Source: Coniella vitis
Lineage: Eukaryota > Ascomycota > Sordariomycetes > Diaporthales > Schizoparmaceae
Direction: 5' to 3'
DNA length: 64,000 bases
Assembly: GCA_011317545.1 (NCBI GenBank)
Contig: WUJK01000007.1
Span: 372,001-436,000 of the forward strand
The translations under genes and the position numbers were made by a program. This document shows, piece by piece, positions 43,678-55,100 of this stretch (positions are counted from its first letter, which is position 1; each line of letters opens with the position of its first letter). The notes under the pieces are model-generated. The model was not told the DNA's origin. It did no database searches and saw nothing but the letters and a program-made list of their open reading frames with translations.

Positions 43678-45190
43678 TTAAACCAAACTGCAACCAGCAG
43701 CATCTATGTCGCCTCCAAAGACTGCCCAACCCAAGCCTACACCCGCGGCCGGCGCACCAGCGTGGGACAGATGGGCCACGCTAGATGTGGCTTCAGACCT
43801 CTTCCGCGCTGGCGTGGTGGACTGCGAATTGCTTATCCTTCGACTACTCTGGTCAGAAGGGAATTGGCCCGAACCATAGAGTTCCTGTGTCGTAGAACGT
43901 GCGCTCGCCCTAACAATCTTGCGAATGAGTTCGGCCATGTTCATTTCGATGTGAAGTTTGATGAGGTACATCAGTGGGTGGAATTGGACGTAACTAACAC
44001 CGTGCATGTCAGCAATCGTGTGTGAAGTAGCAAATGTAGTAGGCGGAGACCGATCCTCCCCCCTTTGCCAAGGAAGCAGGAAAAAAGAGGTGAAAAAAAG
44101 AGGCGAGGTTGCGGGAGGAAGACACTGACATGAAGCTGGATTGGCCTGGCAATGACATGATGCCAATAAGAATTACCTATTGCGCCGTTAGTTACTCATA
44201 AACACATGCAGACGCACTTACCGGTTGGAGATAACGGGGCAAAGTGCGAGAGAGTATGGCCGCTTGTGCTCACATCAAGAGACATGGAAATGAAAATCAT
44301 GCCAATATTGTATCGATACAATAAAATGTACTTTGTCAAGCCATACCTGATCAGTTCTTTTCTGACCAAGTAGATGAAGTACAAGTTGAGACCCAAATCA
44401 CCGAGGGCAAAGATGCCCTTCTCGACACGGTCCCAAATATCGTTGAGATGAACCCAACCGGGGTTGACTTGCAGGCGAGCTGGCATCCAGATGATGAAGA
44501 CGCTGATATTGATGGCCCCTATCAACAGGGCTGTCACCCACTTTAACCTGCGTACGCGGGTTTGGTTGTAGATGATGAGAGCGATGCGATTGATGATGAT
44601 TTGCATAATGCATTGGATCTGCTCCACCTGACTTGTTAGGCCGTATCAGGCAGCACGCCTCAGCTTGAAGCTTAGGGTGAGGACTTGTACGAACCTGAAT
44701 AACCCATAGACACACTGTCACAAAGAAAAAGATACATAAGCAGATGTTGATGTTGATGTTATCGTTTCTCGTCGTGTTTGGACAAAGGACTCAAGTGTGG
44801 GGGAAAAGAGACGTACGTATGATAAAGAAAACCGGGAAGCTATTATGGGAAATCAGTACGAGTCACCTCACACGGAAAAAGTAATTATACCCAACATATC
44901 AGACCGGCATCAAGGGAACAGGGTGTGGAAGGAGAAGGGCAAACAGACCCTGGTGGTATTATACCGTCGATAAAGAGAAAGCTAATGATGGATATAAGGA
45001 CACTGGAGATCCACTCAGCATTGATCATGAGAATAAAGGGATGCCGGTGGATGTTATTCGATCGGCGCCATGCTCTGTATGTTTGCTGGACGACGTTGGC
45101 ACCAGTAAAAGCAGCGCATGCCGAAGAAAATCCGAACATGAACACGATCAGCGTAAAGGACAGCTTTGGCAGACCAGTGTCGCTGCTCAT
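43678..45190 (-). CDS. Multi-pass integral membrane protein, function unknown
   Basis: Five predicted exons: 44949-45190, 44695-44767, 44274-44618, 44130-44176 and 43678-43993. The phases join to 340 aa. Hydrophobic segments include LSFTLIVFMFGFSSACAAF, WISSVLISIISFLFIDGII, CLCIFFFVTVCLWVI, VTALLIGAINISVFIIWM, IFALGDLGLNLYFIYLV, IGMIFISMSLDVILIGIM and a weaker one in FHPLMYLIKLHIEM. This suggests about seven membrane spans with a polar Ser/Arg-rich C-terminal tail. It resembles uncharacterised fungal integral membrane proteins I know only as hypotheticals. No catalytic or transport motif is visible. Exon 1-2 splicing is the least certain. Confidence 0.72.
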
Positions 45191-46657
45191 GATGCTGCGG
45201 CCGCTTTAGCTTGGGAGGGACTAGCTGCGCGGAGGAGAACGGCGGGGCAGAGCATCACATCGTCTGCAGACCCCTTTGGCTCTACACGGGGTCCTTCGAG
45301 ATGGCTGGTGGCGGGATGTGTTGCAAAAGACCAGAGTTGTACGTTTTATCAAAGGGGGGTGATTTAGCGTCCGTTTCAGTCATGGACGTCACGAGCTGGA
45401 CAAGACGGCTGTTCCGTGTTTTGGGGGAGGGCAAAAGTAAGGTTCGCAAGGGAAATTTGTATGTGCGACTCGGGAGGGCGGGAAGGATGGCATGTTGTGC
45501 TTTTTGTGTCTTCTTGTCCACTCGCTATTCCTTTCTTTTCTTCCTCTATTGACTCATTTTCAAGAGTCTTTGCACGCCAATCCAATCGAAAGCAAATATC
45601 TAACTTATTCCAAAACTAATCTTGACTTGCAAAGCCACCCTCCTTCATGGCTTCATGGATGGCAGCAAGCTCTCACAGCTAAAGTGTCTCAGGACTGGAA
45701 AGCTACATGTGGCGATAAGACAAGCCAGTGCTAGGCTACTTCAGAACCAACCTACAATGGTACAGCAGCTGAGTATATGTTGGGAGTAGCACCAAGCCAA
45801 GAGCGGCGGCAAGGAACGAGAGGATTGTTCTTGTCCGAGAACGAGGGCACACTATGCCGAGTATGGAGCGCTTCGAAAGTGCTAGCTTAGAAGACACATT
45901 CATAGCGCAAAGTTTGAATTCCTTTCGTAACCAAATAGAGCATTTCCACGGATAGGGCTTTCCCTCGAAATGCCCCAGGTCACTATGCGAGTGTAAACTC
46001 AGCACCCGAAAAAGAGCCCTTACGCTGGGACGATTGAAGACCTCTCGATCATGGAATGTCTTGGCTTTTTTGAACCAAACCTCCCCTCACGTTTATCAGT
46101 AGCTGGCTGCTGATCTGATGCCAAATCCTGCAAGGCGCTAGGTCACCGAGTTGGTGCCAGGCTTGTTGGCACCGCGACGATCCTCAACGACACGTCACAA
46201 TTGTCTCTGCCCGCGTTATATGTGGCGCGGATCTCCTGGCCGTTTGGTTCTTTAGTTACAAGGCATTCAAAGAGTTTGACAAACGGTACGGTACGGGTAG
46301 CCGCTGGGTGCAGCAAGCATCAAGACAGTGTGCAAAATGGTTCCGGTTGCCATGTCTGAAAGCCTGCAGTAGCAAACATACCATGTTGTAGCGATGATAA
46401 GTCACTTTCAGATATGATTGTCTCGATCCCCGACAGAAACCAGCACCTTAGTCTGGCATGGCTGAGGCAAATCGAAGTCCGATCTTGCAGCCCAGCCAGG
46501 GAAGAGAAACCCTCCTACAGCAGAACGGAAATGAATGGGATAGACAATCGGAAGCCATGGACATGGGTCATCCTTCTCCTCAGCACATCTTGTCTCAGTA
46601 GAGAGCCGGACTGGGAGAGGGCATGTGTTTTATGAATTGTTACCACGGTAACAAGCC
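45191..46657. other. Intergenic region, no gene recognised
   Basis: About 1.5 kb of normal-composition sequence between the membrane-protein start and the WBP2-like stop. Short open frames on both strands overlap each other and show no recognisable domain. Presumed promoter and 3' untranslated sequence. Confidence 0.5.
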
Positions 46658-47614
46658 TCATTGAGCCCTCTCAGCATCCTGTTGTTCCCGTTCATCAAAC
46701 TGTTGTTCCACAGCTTGGGCCTGCGCTTCATCGTATCCTGGAGGTGGATCGTTCGGCGTCTGCTGTGGCTGCGTAGAGGGCGATGTAAACGTCTCGGGCA
46801 ATGTATTCGATACTGTCTGCGCAGAAGCCTCGTGAGCTTCGGCAGGGGTGTAGGCAGGCAAGTCATCGTCGTGCACAGTGATGGACGCGCCAGTCTCTCT
46901 GCTGACGTCGCGAGCATGATCGAGCCTTTCGTACATCAAGCTGTATTTGCTGTGGTAGGCGTCGATACCACCATTGTTGAAGATGAGTGTCAGCTCAATG
47001 CGAGGGATGTCGGCTGGGATCCCGCCACCCGGCCTGGGCTTTGCTTCTGCCTTCCATCGCCAGGCGCCGAAGCCGAGCCACCCGCCGGCGCGAGGCTGCG
47101 GGTCATATGTGTCTAGAATGAAAGCAGAAAATGACTGGAAAGCGGCCGTAGGGCGAGCGGCCAAATATATGATCTGATAACGTCAGGATGTCTGTTGTTG
47201 AGCAGAGTGAGATAATGCGGCCGCAGCATTGGTCTCTGGATGGAGCATCTTGCTCGCTGGAGATGGCTTAGAAGGCAGGGAAAGGGGAGTGGTTGCATAC
47301 TCTCTTGTTTGTGACGTAAGCGACTCCATCGTCACATCGCAGCGAGAAGTTTGAGTTTGCTGTTCTAAGGCCCTGCGGAACACGCAGTTCGAGGCTCACA
47401 TGATCCGGAGTCTTGACAACAATATTTTCACCGTCCAACGGCTGAATGTCACCATTCTGCTTGAGCATCACCCAACTGCGGCCATGGTCAGCGAGCGCAC
47501 TTGTGCTCGGTACGACTGTTGCGGAGGGGCTGGGTGGGTTGGGACAGGGAGGCGACCATGACAGGCAAGGGAGAGGATGCGCGGGGTGCGAGACACGGCT
47601 TACTTTATCGACAT
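46658..47614 (-). CDS. WBP2-like protein: GRAM domain with PPxY motif
   Basis: Three exons: 47604-47614 (11 nt, MSI plus two bases), 47301-47475 and 46658-47173; 233 aa. The start MSINWVML is the typical beginning of this family, and it fixes the tiny first exon (ATGTCGATAAA, then GTAAGC). A GRAM-like domain covers about residues 5-150, with VAYVTNKRIIYLA, FQSFSAFILD and PGGGIPADIP. The C-terminal tail is Pro/Gln/Glu-rich with LPAY and PPGY, ligands for WW domains. Family members bind WW-domain partners and membranes; the role in this fungus is unknown. Confidence 0.88.
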
Positions 47615-48517
47615 GTTTGCGAGTTACGCTGAAGAAGGGCGCCACAGCGTCGTCTGGATGGGCGTCGTGGAGGTGGCGTTGAGAGCATGCGGCAGACCCG
47701 AGTCCACACTGCAGGGCTGGGAATAAGGAGATGGGGTTGCAAGACGGTTATGGATGAGCACCTTTGGGTGTGAGGACGGCTGGTTGAGTTGAGTATTGGC
47801 AGCCAAGCAAGTAAGTACTTTACGACCAAGTAATGCTTTTGGTCGTCGTTGTTGAAGCACCAGCAAAGCAAGATGGGGGGGGTATAGTAGAATAGTAGGA
47901 TGGTTTTGAGAAAGGAGGAAATTAGGGTACAATGATGGCTCAAAGCGAAGAGGACAGCGTGGAACGGCCGCAGTCCGGCTTTTGTCGCGTGAGCGAGCTT
48001 GTAAAAGCAAAGGGCGGCGCCGTGGCTCGTGATGACGATGACGGGAGTACAACAAACTACAAAGGGTACAAACTTGGTTAGGTGGCTATGCTATACAGAA
48101 CAGTGACACAGTGCCCTGTGATACCTACTTAGCGCATTTTATACCGGACGATAGGTGGTGCCCAGGTGCTGTGCTGACGGGCAGCCAGGGCTACTGGGGG
48201 CGTTGAAGGCACTAAAGATTAAGCCACTGCTCAGCACACAACCTATGTATATCAAATACTATATCCATGCAGCAAGTACTCAATCGTACTCGGGCACATA
48301 ATCCTTGACATCCAGCCTTCTGATTTGAGCACATCAGCCGCCCGACCGTCATCGCAGGGGACCACCATCACTTCAAGACACGCAAGTACGTACTGTACTT
48401 GACGAAAGACAAACGACAGCCATCAAGTAAATACGGTCAAGTCGCTTCAGACGCCGTCTCGATCTGTACCCCTTCTCAAGTGACAGCGGCAACTTGGAAC
48501 CTCTTGAGAACTGGCCA
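47615..48517. other. Intergenic region between WBP2-like and mannosidase genes
   Basis: About 0.9 kb; serves as the upstream region of the WBP2-like gene and the 3' flank of the mannosidase gene. Pro/Arg/Leu-rich open frames here look incidental. No repeat seen. Confidence 0.5.
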
Positions 48518-50708
48518 TCACTTCTTCTTCTTGCTAGCTTCACTTCCAGGGATCCGGACTGGATGAGCCTCGGTGTTGAAAACGAATTCATTGCTCTGGT
48601 CAGCTTTGACTTGGTATGCGGCATCCTATCAAAATCAAGGCTTGTTAGCCATCTATTCGACCCTTCTTTTGCCAACCGTACTTTGCTTGTTGGATGACGA
48701 CGTTCCTGCGGCGCGGCGAGAACATCGAAATGGCAAAGCAGAAGAAGGAGAAGGAGAAGGTCCAACTCACCTCTGCATGAATAAGATAGCTGTATTTGAG
48801 CACCTCGGCAAACCAGAAGCTCTCCTGGAAGTTCTGGAAACCACCGCCACCGACCGCATTAACGTCGTTAATGCTCGAATATCCGCTCCCGACCCTGCAT
48901 GTGGTGTTGATGGCTAGATATGCCTCCCACGCCCATTCCTGATACTTGGGGTCGCCCGTTGCGCGATAGGCATAGTAGTAGCTTTCCACAACTTCGGGCC
49001 GGGTAATGTACTGCGAGTTCGTGATATAGTACCCAGCACGTTCGTAAAAGGCCTCGTCTCCTGCTGGAACAGACGCTCCAGGAAGAGAGTCTCCGCCCAG
49101 CCACATGAAAGACTCTGGGCCAATGCCCGTGACAGTTTGAGAATACGTATCACGGCACCCTGCGACAAGCTCCAAGCCAAAATCAATGTATGAAGGGTTG
49201 TCCAGAGTCAGGCCGCCAAGAATGAAATTCCCACCATCGAAGCAGGCAACTGATGATAAGTTGAGGGTCAGCGTAACTAAGACATAGATGGCCCAGGTTT
49301 GTACACCCTATTGTACCATACACAATTGAACATGCAGAGTGTCGCAAGGATCACAAGAAGGAGATGTATGATTCTTGGCGGAACAGAAACAAGTTCGCTG
49401 TGATGGAGCCAGCAAACCACTCACATGTTGCATTCTGTTAAGAGAGTCCCAAATCACAGAAAGTGCGCACCGCCCAACAATGTACGGCAAAAGTCAAGAA
49501 AGAGAAGAAGCAAAAAGGATGGCTTACGGTGCTCAGAGTAATAATATATACCGGACTTTGTTGAATTGTAATAGAAAGCCAAAAAAGTCAAATCCGGCCG
49601 ACTGCTCGGGTGACTCGCTAGGTATTCAATGCTGCTGTCCACAGCCAGCACCCATCGGTCTTTATATGTGGCAAACCGAACAGGGTCGTAGACGTACATT
49701 TTGATCAGATATTCGTAGAAGCTGTCCGTACCTCCTGTCCAGCCACCTTTACTGTCGACAAAGCTACCATTCGAGATGGAAACATCGCTTCCCAGCAAAC
49801 CGGGGAACGGCTCGCCCAGGCTCGGGTTCAACGGGTTAATCAGGTACGACTCCCCCTTTCTCGCAAGATCACTATACGTAGGGTCTCCTGTCAAATCTGA
49901 TAAGCGTGTCCATTCCAATATCAATGTACCAATAGTTGCCAGGCCATTCGTTGTCGAGTTGGCTATGCGGGGCGGGTCGAGATAGAGGCTATTGTCAGGA
50001 ATGCCTGTTGGCGTATCAAACGTGAACTTGAGATTGTCCGCCAGGCTCTTGGCCTGATTAAGGAGGGTATCAGCTTGCGAGGTGAGGTTGCCGAAGTCTG
50101 ACGCGAGCGGCCCTGTGAGAAGGTCGTAGGCTGCGATACTCTTAGTCAACAAAGGACGGGTGACAAGAAGTCCAGTGAGACCAACCAGACAGCAGACCAC
50201 CAAGATATCGAATAGTGGTCTCGAACAGAGAAACGACGGTATCGTCATAGCTGACGCTGAAGTCGATACTCGGCACATATTCGAGAATTTGGGCAACAAC
50301 TTCTGAGTTTCCCATAATCAGTGCTGTGCTGAGTGCATCGATAGCACTCGCTCCCCAACCATTCCTACATTGCGGTGTTTTATTTGGGTTAGCAGTCTGC
50401 CTCATAGTCTTTGCTTTGATAATTCAACGGGGTCAATATACTGACCGATCATTTTCAAAGCTGTTAGTAACTGGGAGCAAAGAATCTCCAGGGAAAGCGT
50501 ATTCATAGTACCCATCCCAGCTGATTTGGAATGTCTGCTTCACGGCGTCTGCGCGAGTCTTATTGTATGTGTATGTGGATGGAGGTCCAGAATACCTTTT
50601 TTTGGGTCCATTATACGGCGCACTTCGTGAAGAGATTGCCCGAGGGGCAGCAACTACTAAAGATGCTGCCGAAAGGGCTGCCCAAACCCACAGGAGAAAA
50701 GAAAGCAT
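48518..50708 (-). CDS. Secreted mannosyl-oligosaccharide alpha-1,2-mannosidase (GH47)
   Basis: Class I alpha-mannosidase that removes alpha-1,2-linked mannose from N-glycans in the secretory pathway. Five exons: 50446-50708, 50186-50364, 49552-50130, 48771-49249 and 48518-48625; the phases give 535 aa, normal for the family. Signal peptide MLSFLLWVWAALSAASLVVA. Conserved blocks: GWGASAIDALSTALIMG; ETTIRYLGG with the acidic Glu; GGTDSFYEYL with the catalytic Asp; CFDGGNFILGG and AGCRDTY forming the conserved disulfide; RPEVVESYYYAYR with the catalytic Glu; and FVFNTEAHP with the Ca2+-binding Thr. It ends in KKKK. A Gypsy element begins 204 bp upstream of the ATG. Coding sequence intact. Confidence 0.94.
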
Positions 50709-50911
50709 GTCGTTGGCCCTCGTTGAATTATAATTCGCGGATCTCGATCCACTTGTTATCAAACACCAAGGAAGACTCGTCAAAGAGCCGGCTAGAACAG
50801 CAAGCAAAGAAGGCACAGTCATACAAATGGCCAGATTAAACAATTGCCGTTCGGTAAAACAGTTTTGCACGCGACTTGGACCACCTGTTATATAATTACT
50901 TCATGGTCCTA
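50709..50911 (-). promoter_or_regulatory. Remaining proximal promoter of the mannosidase gene
   Basis: Only 203 bp of unique sequence separate the mannosidase ATG from element G3. It holds the 5' untranslated region and core promoter; no specific box is claimed. Confidence 0.5.
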
Positions 50912-51390
50912 TATAATGATCCTTGCCTGAATCCCGGATTCTGGAAGTACCTATAAGTTGTATATTAGCAGGTGGGGAAGTATTACCTTTAAGTCTTCGT
51001 ACGTCGTCGAGCAATATCAAGTGTTATAAGTAATTAAGAGGGATTACCCTATTATATAAAATAATACTTAGATTTACAACTAAAGACTATAAGGAAACTA
51101 TCTAATATTAAGCCGTAAACTCCTATCCTTATATCCTTTTATTATTTCCTATCTATAGTAAGTATAGATCCTTAGATTACCGGGAGCGATAGGAGTATTA
51201 GCTTATTTAGATTATTTAGATTATTATCGCTCTAACTATCTTAGTTATTAAGGTAATCTAACCCTAACCCTAATTATACCGTTCTATATTCTTATATAAG
51301 AGATCCCTATCGGTCCGTTAAGGTTCCGATTTACTAGTATATAGTTACGCTAGCCTATTCCTATAACCTATATATTTATAGGTTATAATA
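50912..51390 (-). repeat. Gypsy G3 3' LTR
   Basis: 479 bp. The left ~100 bp keep TG/CA (ttgcctgaatcccggattct), then RIP becomes dense. Contains ctaaccctaaccct. Confidence 0.95.
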
Positions 51391-51439
51391 TTATCTCCCT
51401 TCTATTAGTCTTTATCCCTAAAAACCTATAATATTTCCG

Positions 51440-52126
51440 TAAGTAATCCTACCTAATATTCTTACTCCGGATTATACCTTCCTAATTCGTTATATCTACG
51501 GGTATCTAGAAATTATATTCGAAGAAAACCGAGCAATATAACCGTCTTTATCTTTCTATCGAAACTTTTAGTTTTAAGATAATACCTTATTCTCTCTATA
51601 CTTCTAAAGGGTGGTTATACCGTATAATAGATAGTATTTCGTATTATTTTACGTATATAAAACGAGGAAAACGATATAATAGGAATAGTATTCCTATAAA
51701 TACCCGTAAGTTCTAGCTATAATAATTTTCCTTATTAATATACTAACTCTATATAGTTTCTTATATTTTATCGGAGGAGAAAAAGCTTTATATATAGGAG
51801 GCTAATACGCGTAAGGAGCTTTATAAGGCTTATCGTAAGGCGGGGGAGGCGCTTTCTCGCTTAGAATATCTTCGTATTTAGCGTAAGTCTCTAGTAAAAA
51901 GGAGTACGAAGTTAATAAATACGGGGTTAGAATCGCTTAATACTTAGGAGGAGTAAGAAGCCGAGTCTAGTATAAATATAGCTATCTCCGCGGAATCTAA
52001 AGCTACTACCGAATTATAGGAGATTAGTAGTTTTAGGGTAATAGACTTTAATACCTTCCTAAAGTCTATAGACTTATCCGTATCTAACTTCTTTAGCTTA
52101 AGGTCTTCTACTATTAGTAGTTTATA
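51440..52126 (+). pseudogene. Antisense frame in Gypsy G3, coiled-coil-like, function unknown
   Basis: On the strand opposite to G3 gag-pol, between LTR and chromodomain. It contains KIIPYSLYTSKGWLYRIIDS, then YIKRGKRYN, then a Lys/Arg/Leu/Glu-rich helical part (RKELYKAYRKAGEALSRLEY, LVKRSTKLINTGLE). Interruptions are TAA/TAG only. It is homologous by eye to the G2 antisense frame: PYS-LY, YKI/YRI..SI, YIKR and L..LR/K.QR blocks in the same order. Confidence 0.6.
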
Positions 52127-52127
52127 A

Positions 52128-55100
52128 CTCTAATTTTCGTATTCTTTAATCAGATTTTTATAGATATTCTTTAAGGGTTCCTAAGTATTTTCTAAGTTAT
52201 TATATCCTTTCTATTTAATAAGGTATTATTTTCCGCGTCCGCGTTTACGTAAATCGAGAATTTATTTAACTTCGTATTATACTTATTCTAGTTCGATAAT
52301 ATCTATATTATACGAGAGTTCTGCGTCTACTAATGCTAGTTCTAGAAGTAAAATATAGAAGACTAGGTATAGACGTATATATAGGATTTCGAGTTCGTAG
52401 TTAACTAGGGAAATTTATCGTATAATTTTATAAGGTCCGAGTTTCTTATAATCGAGTTTATCGCTAAGTCTAGTAGTTTTAATATTTTTATAGTTAAAGT
52501 AGACTTTATCTCCCTTCTATAGGATTAATCCCTTAATCCTTTTCTAATTAGCGTATTTCGTTATTTATTCTTTAACGTCCTAAAGTATATATCGAGTATC
52601 TTCGTATAATTGCTTAATTCTTCTAGCGTATTAATCTACCGTTTCTATATTTCTACCTAATAGTATTTCGTAGTATACCGTAGGGTTACGTTTATAGAAT
52701 AGGAAGAATAGTAATTTTCCTATACTTATCGTATCTACGCTATTATAAGCGAATTATACTATAGGTAAGAGCTCGACCTAATTATCTTATTTATAGTTAA
52801 TATAGTATCGTAGATACTATTCTATAATCTAATTAATACGTTCTATTTATCTATCTATCTAAGGATAAAATACCGTAGATATACGTTATATCGTTCCGAG
52901 GTATTTAGTAAGTAAGATCTAGAATTTTAATATAAATTTTCTATCTCTATCTAATATAATTTCCTAAGGTATTCCGTAGTTAGCGATAATAATACGGAGG
53001 AATATATATACGAGTTCTTCTATAATACTACTTTCTTTATATAGTAGGAAGTATACGTACTTACTTAGTTTATAAACTATTATTAAGATACTATCGTATT
53101 ATACCTAAGTTAAGGGTTCTCGTAAAAGGGGTAGCTTAATAATAAAGTCTAAACTAATAGATAACTAAATAGTCGTAGGTATTAGTAGAGGTTATAATAG
53201 TCCGTAAGGCTTATATTATTCTATCTTATTCCGTTTATATATATCGTAGTTATTAACGATATCCGTAACTCGTTTCTTAAGGTTCGGTAGGTTCTAATAA
53301 CGTTAGATCCTTTTATAAGTTACTCTAATTCCTTAGTATCTATATACTAGTACGCTATAGATACTTCTAATATAGTCGTTTTATTCTAATATTATTATAC
53401 TATCGAGGTTAGGTATTTCTCCTTCGATATATAGGGTTATATTAAGTTCTTTAGTAATAAATAGTATAGTAAGGTTACCTTCCGAATCTTCCCTAAAGAT
53501 TACTATAATATCCTAGTCTTTGCTATTACTATCCTTATAGTCTAACTATCTATTAAAAGCGTCTACTCGTTCGTTTTCTTTACCTTTACGGTAGATAATC
53601 TTAAAATCGAATTCTAATAGAAATTTATACTATCTAACTTATCGTTTATTAAGTTGCTTTATTAAGGTAAATACCTAAAGGTTCTTATAATCCGTATATA
53701 TAAGAATTTATTATTTTACGCCGATAAGATAATATCGCTATTCCCTAAAGGCTTCTATTATTATTATAAGTTTTTAATCAGGCGTTCTATAGTTAAGTTC
53801 TAATCCGTTTAGCTTTTTACTAAAGTTACTAATTATCCGTAGTCGTCCTTTATTATCTTATTATCCGAGTTATCCGCCGAGTATATAATCTAATACGTTT
53901 ATCTCGATCTCGAAAACTTTATCTTAATCTACTTCGATTAGGATTAGTTCTAATATAACGGCGTCCTTAATTATATTAAAGGCTTTCTATACCTATTCGT
54001 TCTAGTTAAAGGTAATATCCTTTTTCGTAAGTTCCGTAAATAGTACTATAATATTATTATAGTTCTTAATAAATTATCGGTAGAAGTTAATATAGCCTAA
54101 GAAGGCTCTAATATCTTTAATATTCTAAGGTATAGGCTAATCTCTAACTGCCTATACTTTATCTTTCTATATTTATATATATCCTAGTATAATAGTATAT
54201 CCGAGGTAGTTAACTTTTTAAGTATTCTAGTTATATTTAGTAGGTTCTATTAGAATCTTATTATCTTAGAGGATTTATAGGATTATCGTAACGTACTTCT
54301 AGTATTCTTCGAATATTTTTAAGTAAATAAGGATATCGTTTAGGTAAGCGATTATATAATAGTTAAGGTATTCGTATAAGATAAAATTTATTATTTCCTA
54401 GAATAATATAGGGGCGTTAGTAAATCCGAATAGTATAATAAGATATTCGAAATATCCGTAGTATATTCTAAACGCTATTTTCTATTCTTCTCCGGGTTTA
54501 ATACGAATATACGTATATCCTTCTTTAAGGTCGAGGGCTATAAACTATTAGGTTCCTCTAAGTCTATCTCTAAATTCTTTAAAGAGAGGTAAGGGGTACC
54601 GATTCTTAATTATAATATTATTAAGTTGCCGATAATTAATATATAGTTATAGTTTGCTATTTTTCTTTAGTATAAATAGGATTAGGTATCCTACTAATAA
54701 ATATAAGGGTTTAATATAGCCTTTCTTAAGGTTTTCGTCGATATATTCCCTAAATACTTTAAGTTTATCCTTATCTAATCCGTAGATAGGAAAGAACTTT
54801 AGTTATTCTCCTTCTTTAAATAGGATCTTATAGTTATATAGGCTATACTCTAGTAGGCCGTTATCGAATTTTCCTTAAAATAGTTTTATAAACTTCCGAT
54901 ACTCTTCTAATATACCGGAGAGGTCTCTAAACGTATCTTCGTCTTATATAGTTATTATTATAAGGAGATATCGTTATATATACTTAGTTCCTTCCTAAAC
55001 TTATCGCGATAATATATCCTACTATCTATAAAATCCTATTATATCGTATCCTAATCTACTATATCCCTTCTTCTATTAAGTACTAACTATCGCTAGATCC

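Noticed and set aside
47624..48055. 143-aa and overlapping frames upstream of the WBP2-like gene
   Set aside because: Low-complexity, no domain, overlapping frames; most likely 5' untranslated and promoter sequence.
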